In this document: piece after piece, positions 15,519 through 19,864 of the stretch
Layout: the number at the start of each line of letters is the position of its first letter
How positions within the stretch are numbered: the first letter of the stretch is position 1
Translations under genes and position numbers: made by a program
The notes under the pieces: generated by a model
What the model was told of the DNA's origin: nothing
Seen by the model: only the letters and a program-made list of their open reading frames with translations
Databases searched by the model: none
NCBI GenBank assembly: GCA_040235565.1
Contig: JBECLA010000039.1
Location: 1 to 19,864, forward strand
DNA from: JAHEIJ01 sp040235565
GTDB lineage: Bacteria; Pseudomonadota; Gammaproteobacteria; UBA6429; Thiohalophilaceae
Direction of reading: 5' to 3'
Length of the DNA stretch: 19,864 nucleotides

Positions 15519-17075
15519 TCAGACGCGCGGTTTATGCAAATCAGCCAGGCGCACCCCGCTTAACCATAATGTCACGAAATACACCCCGACACCGAGGGGT
15601 ACCACCAGGGTCAGGTGTCCGACACGTTGCCAGGTGCCTGCCAGTAACCAGTTCGTCAGGTCGCCGCCCAGCCACCAGAGTACCCCGCACATTACCGCAC
15701 AGGCCAGCAATACCTGGCCGATCAAGCGGCGCCAGCCCTGATCGGGCAGGTAAACCTGCTGACGCAGCAGCCCCCGCAATAACAACCCTGCATTCAGAAA
15801 CGCCGACAACGAAGTCGCCAACGCCAACCCGGCATGGGCACCCGGAATCGCCAGTTGCACCAGGGTCACCACAAACAGGATATTGAAGCCCATATTCGCT
15901 ACCATGGCGATGACGCCGACCTTCACCGGGGTCTTGGTGTCCTGGCGGGCAAAATATCCCGGTGCCAGCACTTTCACCAGGGTGAAACCGAGCAAGCCAA
16001 AGGAATACGCCCACAGGCTGATCTGGGCCATGCGGACATCGTGCTCATTGAAGTCGCCGTACATAAACAGGGTTGCCAGAATCGGCCCGGCCAGCACCGC
16101 CAGCCCCACCGCCGCCGGTGCACCGATGATCAACACCCAGCGCAAGGCCCAGTCAAGCATATGGGAAAATGCCCGCGAATCTACCTGGGCGTATTTTTCA
16201 GACAGGTTGGGCAGAATGACCGTCGCCAGCGCAATGCCAAACACCCCCAGGGGTAATTCCATCATCCGATCCGACAGATACAGCCAGGTCACGCTGCCCG
16301 AGACCAGAAAGGAAGCAATCAAGGTATCGAACAGAAGATTAATCTGCATCACCGAGGAGCCAAAAATCCCCGGCAACATCAATTTGAGGATCTTGCGCAC
16401 ACCCGCGTGCCGCCAGCCCCATCGCGGGCGAGGCAATAGTCCCAGCCGGGCCACGGCGGGAAGTTGAAACGCCAGTTGAACGATACCGGCAATGAACACC
16501 CCCCAGGCCAGGGCGGTAATGGGTTCTGCCATCAAGGGCGCGCCCCACAACGCCGCGGCGATCAGACACAGGTTGAGCAATACCGGCGTGAAGGCCGGAA
16601 TAGCGAAGCGGCCGTAGCTGTTCAGAATCCCCGCGGCAAACGCGGTAAGGGAGATAAACAGAATGTAGGGAAAGGTGACGCGCAGCATAGCGGCGGTCAG
16701 ATCAAATTTCGCTTCCTGGCCGATAAAACCGGGAGCAAATACCATGACCAGCACGGGCGAGGCCAGCACCGCCACGACGGTCAGCACAAACAGGATCCCG
16801 GCCAGGGTACCTGCGACATGCGCAGCCAGATCCTTCACTTCAGCCTGCTCGGCTTGGGTTTTATACTCAGTGAGTACCGGCACAAACGCCTGGGAAAAGG
16901 CGCCTTCGGCAAACAGCCGGCGCAGGAAATTAGGAATCTTGAAGGCCACCAGAAACGCGTCAGTAGCGGCATCCGCACCAAAGATGCGCGTGAATACCAT
17001 GTCACGCAGCAATCCCATAATGCGGGACAACAGGGTCATGCCGCTGACCACGGCGGTGGATCTCAGCAGACTCAT
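15519..17075 (-). CDS. murJ: Lipid II flippase MurJ (MviN)
   Basis: The 518-residue polytopic membrane protein of the MOP superfamily flips lipid II across the inner membrane for peptidoglycan synthesis. The N-terminus holds the family residues R18, R24, D39, R52 and E57 within SRIMGLLRDM, ATDAFLVAFK and FLRRLFAEGAFSQAFVP. Roughly 14 hydrophobic segments follow, with signature stretches PYILFISLTA and FPYxLF-like sequence around residue 135. It is the first gene of the minus-strand housekeeping run, divergent from rpsT. The ATG at 17075 has no clear Shine-Dalgarno, but the conserved N-terminus fits this start. In the upstream gap I saw TTGCCA and TATAGG elements but no well-spaced promoter pair on the minus strand. 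Confidence 0.97.
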   Translation of the reverse strand: MSLLRSTAVVSGMTLLSRIMGLLRDMVFTRIFGADAATDAFLVAFKIPNFLRRLFAEGAFSQAFVPVLTEYKTQAEQAEVKDLAAHVAGTLAGILFVLTVVAVLASPVLVMVFAPGFIGQEAKFDLTAAMLRVTFPYILFISLTAFAAGILNSYGRFAIPAFTPVLLNLCLIAAALWGAPLMAEPITALAWGVFIAGIVQLAFQLPAVARLGLLPRPRWGWRHAGVRKILKLMLPGIFGSSVMQINLLFDTLIASFLVSGSVTWLYLSDRMMELPLGVFGIALATVILPNLSEKYAQVDSRAFSHMLDWALRWVLIIGAPAAVGLAVLAGPILATLFMYGDFNEHDVRMAQISLWAYSFGLLGFTLVKVLAPGYFARQDTKTPVKVGVIAMVANMGFNILFVVTLVQLAIPGAHAGLALATSLSAFLNAGLLLRGLLRQQVYLPDQGWRRLIGQVLLACAVMCGVLWWLGGDLTNWLLAGTWQRVGHLTLVVPLGVGVYFVTLWLSGVRLADLHKPRV

Positions 17076-17227
17076 GACAGGCTGGGTGAGAATTTGCGGG
17101 ACATCAGGCCGGTTCCTATAAGCGTTTGTTTTTACTTAAATAATCACGCGTTTTGGCAAGCATAGCATGAGCCGGGAAGATTCAACTAGGGCGGTAATAC
17201 AGAATCGGCAAATCCCGCGCCCGGCCG

Positions 17228-17256
17228 TTGACAAACGGGGGCAAAACCCCGATCAT
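17228..17256 (+). promoter_or_regulatory. Sigma70 promoter of rpsT
   Basis: A consensus -35 TTGACA (17228-17233) is followed after 17 bases by GATCAT (17251-17256), four of six matches to TATAAT. Transcription would start near 17263, leaving a leader of about 30 bases. The stretch after the -10 (ACGCGGC) is GC-rich, as in stringently controlled ribosomal promoters. The spacer holds GGGGCAAAACCCC, which could pair but is probably incidental. Confidence 0.7.
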
Positions 17257-17282
17257 ACGCGGCTTTCTCAATACCAGTTGTC

Positions 17283-17297
17283 AGGAGACAGGTTTTG
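17283..17297 (+). promoter_or_regulatory. Ribosome binding site and UUG start of rpsT
   Basis: AGGAG at 17283-17287 lies 7 bases before a TTG codon (17295-17297) that begins the conserved S20 N-terminus. No in-frame ATG is available. E. coli rpsT also begins with UUG, where the weak start is linked to translational autoregulation by S20. Confidence 0.85.
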
Positions 17298-17555
17298 GCT
17301 AACAGTGCACAATCCAGAAAACGCGCCCGCCAGGCGGAGAAAAACCGTCAGCGCAATGCGAGCTACCGCTCCATGTTCCGCACCTTCATCAAGAAGGTTA
17401 TCGCCGCGGTAGAAGCCGGCGACAAGGAACAGGCGCAATCCGCATACCAGAGCGCCGTGGAGCTGATCGACAAGACTGCCAACAAGGGCCTGATCCACAA
17501 AAACAAGGCTGCCCGCCAGAAGAGCCGCCTGAATGCCCGCATCCGCGCAATGTAA
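17295..17555 (+). CDS. rpsT: 30S ribosomal protein S20
   Basis: The 86-residue, very basic protein binds 16S rRNA and forms a three-helix bundle on the bottom of the 30S subunit. The N-terminus ANSAQSRKRARQAEKNRQRN and the C-terminal part KGLIHKNKAARQKSRLNARI match bacterial S20. Length is standard. The start codon is TTG with a strong Shine-Dalgarno. It is monocistronic, with its own promoter and an intrinsic terminator within 30 bases of the stop. It is divergent from murJ and convergent with proB, the usual gammaproteobacterial place. Confidence 0.98.
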   Translation: MANSAQSRKRARQAEKNRQRNASYRSMFRTFIKKVIAAVEAGDKEQAQSAYQSAVELIDKTANKGLIHKNKAARQKSRLNARIRAM

Positions 17556-17583
17556 GCAGATTGCCTATTCCCTTGAGGAAAAT

Positions 17584-17612
17584 AAAAAAGCCGGTCAGTG
17601 ACCGGCTTTTTT
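17584..17612. terminator. Bidirectional intrinsic terminator between rpsT and proB
   Basis: A palindromic core GCCGGT-CAGTG-ACCGGC is flanked by six A on the left and six T on the right. The homopolymer on both sides lets it end rpsT transcription on the plus strand and proB transcription on the minus strand. Confidence 0.93.
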
Positions 17613-17631
17613 ATTGTCGTGCGGTACCCGG

Positions 17632-18756
17632 TCAGAACACCACCATGTTGTCACGATGAATCAACTCGGGTTCCGCCACGTAACCCAGAATCTTTTCGAT
17701 GTGGTCACTGGACTGGCCCAGCAGCTGTTTCACCTCGTCCGCCGGGTAATTCACCAGGCCACGGGCTATCTCCCGGCCACTGCTGTCGACACAGACCACC
17801 ACTTCACCCCGTTCAAAGCGCCCTTCCACGTCGGTCACGCCCACGGCCAGCAGGCTTTTCCCTGCCGTTTTCAGGACCTTGACCGCGCCGTCGTCCAACA
17901 CCAGCTTGCCGCGCAGCTGCAAGTGGCCCGCCAGCCATTGTTTATGGGCCGCCCAGGGGGCCTGGTTGGCTGTCAGCAGGGTGCCGATACGCTCAGCACT
18001 GCGAAGGCGAAGTAACACTTCGGGTTCGCGTCCGGACGCGATCACGGTGCAGGTGCCTGAACGTGCCGCCAGGCGGGCGGCGCGTAACTTGGTGGCCATG
18101 CCCCCGCGTCCCAGCAGCCCCCCGGCGGCGCCAGCCATGCTGTCGAGCTGTGCATCATCCGCCGCGGCCTCATCGATCAGTTGCGCCTCGGCGTTCTGGC
18201 GCGGATCCCGATCAAACAGGCCTTGCTGATCGGTCAGGATAATCAGGTGATCCGCTTCCACCAGGTTGGCCGCCAGTGCCGCCAGGGTGTCATTATCCCC
18301 GAAGCGGATCTCGTCCGTGACCACGGTATCGTTCTCATTGATGACCGGCACCACCCCGAGCTGTAGCAGCCCGCGAATGGTACTGCGCGCATTAAGATAG
18401 CGCTGACGATTGGACAGGTCATCATGGGTCAACAGCACCTGGGCCGTATGTAAACCGTACTGGCTGAATCCCGACTCCCAGGCCTGCACCAGCCCCATTT
18501 GCCCCACCGCCGCCGCGGCCTGCTGGGCATGCAGGGCATGGGGCCGTTGCTGCCAGCCGAGACGGCACATTCCTTCGGCCACGGCACCGGACGAGACCAG
18601 TAACACCTCCATGCCCTGCTGCCGCAGATGGGCTATCTGCTCGACCCATTTGCCGATATTATCCCGATTCAGGCCAACACCATTTTCGGTGAGCAGGGCA
18701 CTGCCAATCTTGATAACCCAGCGTTTGGCGGTGGTGAGTTTCTGGCGTTTAGACAT
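17632..18756 (-). CDS. proB: Glutamate 5-kinase
   Basis: The 374-residue enzyme phosphorylates glutamate in the first, proline-inhibited step of proline synthesis. The amino acid kinase domain has WVIKIGSALLT (K16), LLVSSGAVAEG (53-62), INENDTV (139-145), FGDNDTLAALAA (152-163), LTDQQGLFDRDPR (174-186) and GRGGMATKLRAA (216-227). A C-terminal PUA domain (about 285-365) includes GVTDVEGRFERGEVV and ARGLVNYPADEV. I chose the ATG at 18756; a TTG at 18789 would add 11 residues with no family match. It follows obgE by 69 bases, in the common order obgE-proB. No proA is present in the window. Confidence 0.97.
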   Translation of the reverse strand: MSKRQKLTTAKRWVIKIGSALLTENGVGLNRDNIGKWVEQIAHLRQQGMEVLLVSSGAVAEGMCRLGWQQRPHALHAQQAAAAVGQMGLVQAWESGFSQYGLHTAQVLLTHDDLSNRQRYLNARSTIRGLLQLGVVPVINENDTVVTDEIRFGDNDTLAALAANLVEADHLIILTDQQGLFDRDPRQNAEAQLIDEAAADDAQLDSMAGAAGGLLGRGGMATKLRAARLAARSGTCTVIASGREPEVLLRLRSAERIGTLLTANQAPWAAHKQWLAGHLQLRGKLVLDDGAVKVLKTAGKSLLAVGVTDVEGRFERGEVVVCVDSSGREIARGLVNYPADEVKQLLGQSSDHIEKILGYVAEPELIHRDNMVVF

Positions 18757-18825
18757 CACAGTTTTTTTCACGTCTCGGCACAAAGGCAAAATATCACTGC
18801 TTGCCTGATTATGACTCGTTTGTTG

Positions 18826-19863
18826 TTATTGCTGGGTTTGTTCCCCGCGTTCTCGCCTGGCTTCAATATACTCCATTATGCGATAACACAGTTCCTGCGT
18901 ACCCTGCTGGTTGATCGCGGAAATCCGGTATACCGGCCCCTGCCAATCAAGCCGCTGCAGAATAGCATCACAACGCGCCTCGCGCTCTGCCTCCGGTAAC
19001 AGATCGATCTTGTTCAGGACCAGCCAGCGTTCATAGCTCATCAGGTCGGGATCAAACCGGGCCATTTCCTCCTCGATGGTCCGTACCTCGGCCACTGGAT
19101 CGATCGCCGGGTCGAACGGCGCCACATCAACCAGATGCAACAGCAAGCGAGTCCGGGAGATGTGCTTCAGGAACTGGATGCCCAGCCCCGCCCCTTCGGC
19201 CGCCCCTTCGATGATGCCGGGGATATCCGCCACGACGAAGCTGCGATGCGGTTCGACACTGACCACACCCAGGTTGGGATGCAGGGTTGTAAAAGGATAG
19301 TCGGCCACTTTGGGGCGCGCGGCCGAGATGGCACGAATCAGGGTGGATTTCCCGGCATTGGGCAGTCCCAGCAGCCCCACATCCGCCAGAACCTTCAGTT
19401 CCAGCCGTAGCTCACGGGTCTCGCCCGGAGTACCCGGAGTGGACTGGCGTGGTGCCCGATTGGTGCTGCTCTTGAAGCGCGTGTTGCCAATGCCGTGCAC
19501 TCCCCCCTGTGCGACCAGGAGCTGCTGATTCGCCTTCACCACATCACCAATCAATTCGCCAGTATCGACATCATGCACCTGGGTGCCCAGCGGTACCTTG
19601 ATATAGAGATCATCACCACTCTTGCCGGTGCAGTTGCGGCCCCGCCCCGCTTCCCCGTTCTCCGCATTGAATCGGCGGGTAAAACGGAAATCGGCCAGGG
19701 TATTCAGATTGGTCTCCCCGACCAGATAGACACTGCCCCCATCCCCGCCATCACCGCCATCGGGACCGCCGAATTCAATGTACTTTTCGCGTCGAAAACT
19801 CACGCAGCCATTGCCACCTTTACCGGCCTGCACGTGTATTGTGGCTTCATCGACGAATTTCAT
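18826..19863 (-). CDS. obgE: Obg-family GTPase ObgE/CgtA
   Basis: The 345-residue GTPase associates with the 50S subunit and acts in ribosome maturation and (p)ppGpp-linked growth control. The glycine-rich Obg fold covers residues 1-158 (GKGGNGCVSFRREKY, GGPDGGDGGDGG, GTQVHD). The G domain has the P-loop GLPNAGKST (166-174), DYPFTTLHPNLG as switch I, DIPG (213-216) as switch II, NKID (284-287) and SAI (315-317). The C-terminal acidic extension seen in some Obg proteins is absent; the chain ends with a short polar tail. The ATG is at the right edge of the window, one base from the end, so its ribosome site and the expected upstream rplU-rpmA genes are not visible. Confidence 0.98.
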   Translation of the reverse strand: MKFVDEATIHVQAGKGGNGCVSFRREKYIEFGGPDGGDGGDGGSVYLVGETNLNTLADFRFTRRFNAENGEAGRGRNCTGKSGDDLYIKVPLGTQVHDVDTGELIGDVVKANQQLLVAQGGVHGIGNTRFKSSTNRAPRQSTPGTPGETRELRLELKVLADVGLLGLPNAGKSTLIRAISAARPKVADYPFTTLHPNLGVVSVEPHRSFVVADIPGIIEGAAEGAGLGIQFLKHISRTRLLLHLVDVAPFDPAIDPVAEVRTIEEEMARFDPDLMSYERWLVLNKIDLLPEAEREARCDAILQRLDWQGPVYRISAINQQGTQELCYRIMEYIEARRERGEQTQQ

Positions 19864-19864
19864 G

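Noticed and set aside
18757..18789. Upstream TTG start for ProB (as also for LspA at 11616 and the Fur-family gene at 778).
   Set aside because: In each case an internal ATG gives the normal family N-terminus, and the extra residues lack conservation or a better ribosome site.
18780..18810. AGGCAA/TTGCCT inverted repeat between obgE and proB, possibly a terminator or attenuator.
   Set aside because: It has only six pairs around an 11-base loop and no following U run, so it is not distinguishable from chance.

Overview
The window looks like chromosomal DNA of a free-living gammaproteobacterium with moderately high GC. No plasmid, phage, transposon or CRISPR sequence is visible. From memory, the gene order closely follows the Pseudomonas aeruginosa PA4548-PA4566 region: thiO-like oxidase, FimU/PilV/PilW/PilX/PilY1/PilY2/PilE minor pilins, then ispH-fkpB-lspA-ileS-ribF-murJ, rpsT, proB and obgE. 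The same order is found in other gammaproteobacteria, so it does not fix the genus.

Left part (1-1974). A short plus-strand coding tail ends at 137 and may be the C-terminus of another GspH/FimT-type pilin. It is followed on the minus strand by tRNA-Thr(CGU), a cysteine-free Irr-like member of the Fur family, and thiO. An imperfect 7-1-7 inverted repeat resembling an Irr/PerR-type operator lies about 70 bp upstream of the regulator start.

Central part (2171-9485). A plus-strand operon of seven tightly packed genes encodes the priming and tip complex of a type IVa pilus: four minor pilins (FimU, PilV, PilW, PilX), the large tip adhesin PilY1, a small exported PilY2-like protein, and a PilE-type pilin. 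Five of the seven have prepilin-type N-termini (PilX without Glu5). PilY1 and the PilY2-like protein have Sec signal peptides. Acidic EF-hand-like loops recur in FimU, PilW and PilY1, which suggests a calcium-dependent tip. The operon ends at a strong symmetrical terminator shared with the convergent ispH operon.

Right part (9559-19863). A minus-strand housekeeping run reads, in transcription order, murJ (lipid II flippase), ribF (FAD synthesis), ileS (isoleucyl-tRNA synthetase), lspA (lipoprotein signal peptidase), fkpB (peptidyl-prolyl isomerase) and ispH (isoprenoid synthesis). Divergent from murJ is rpsT (ribosomal protein S20), with a good sigma70 promoter and a UUG start. A second bidirectional terminator separates rpsT from the convergent obgE-proB pair, and obgE begins at the right edge.

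No gene-free stretch exceeds 300 bases; the longest are about 219 bp (murJ/rpsT) and 196 bp (thiO/fimU). The region is mostly conventional. The points most worth a second look are the Irr-like regulator with its operator-like site, the acidic loops of the pilus tip proteins, an unusual insertion between the catalytic aspartates of LspA, and the pilin-like tail at the left edge.
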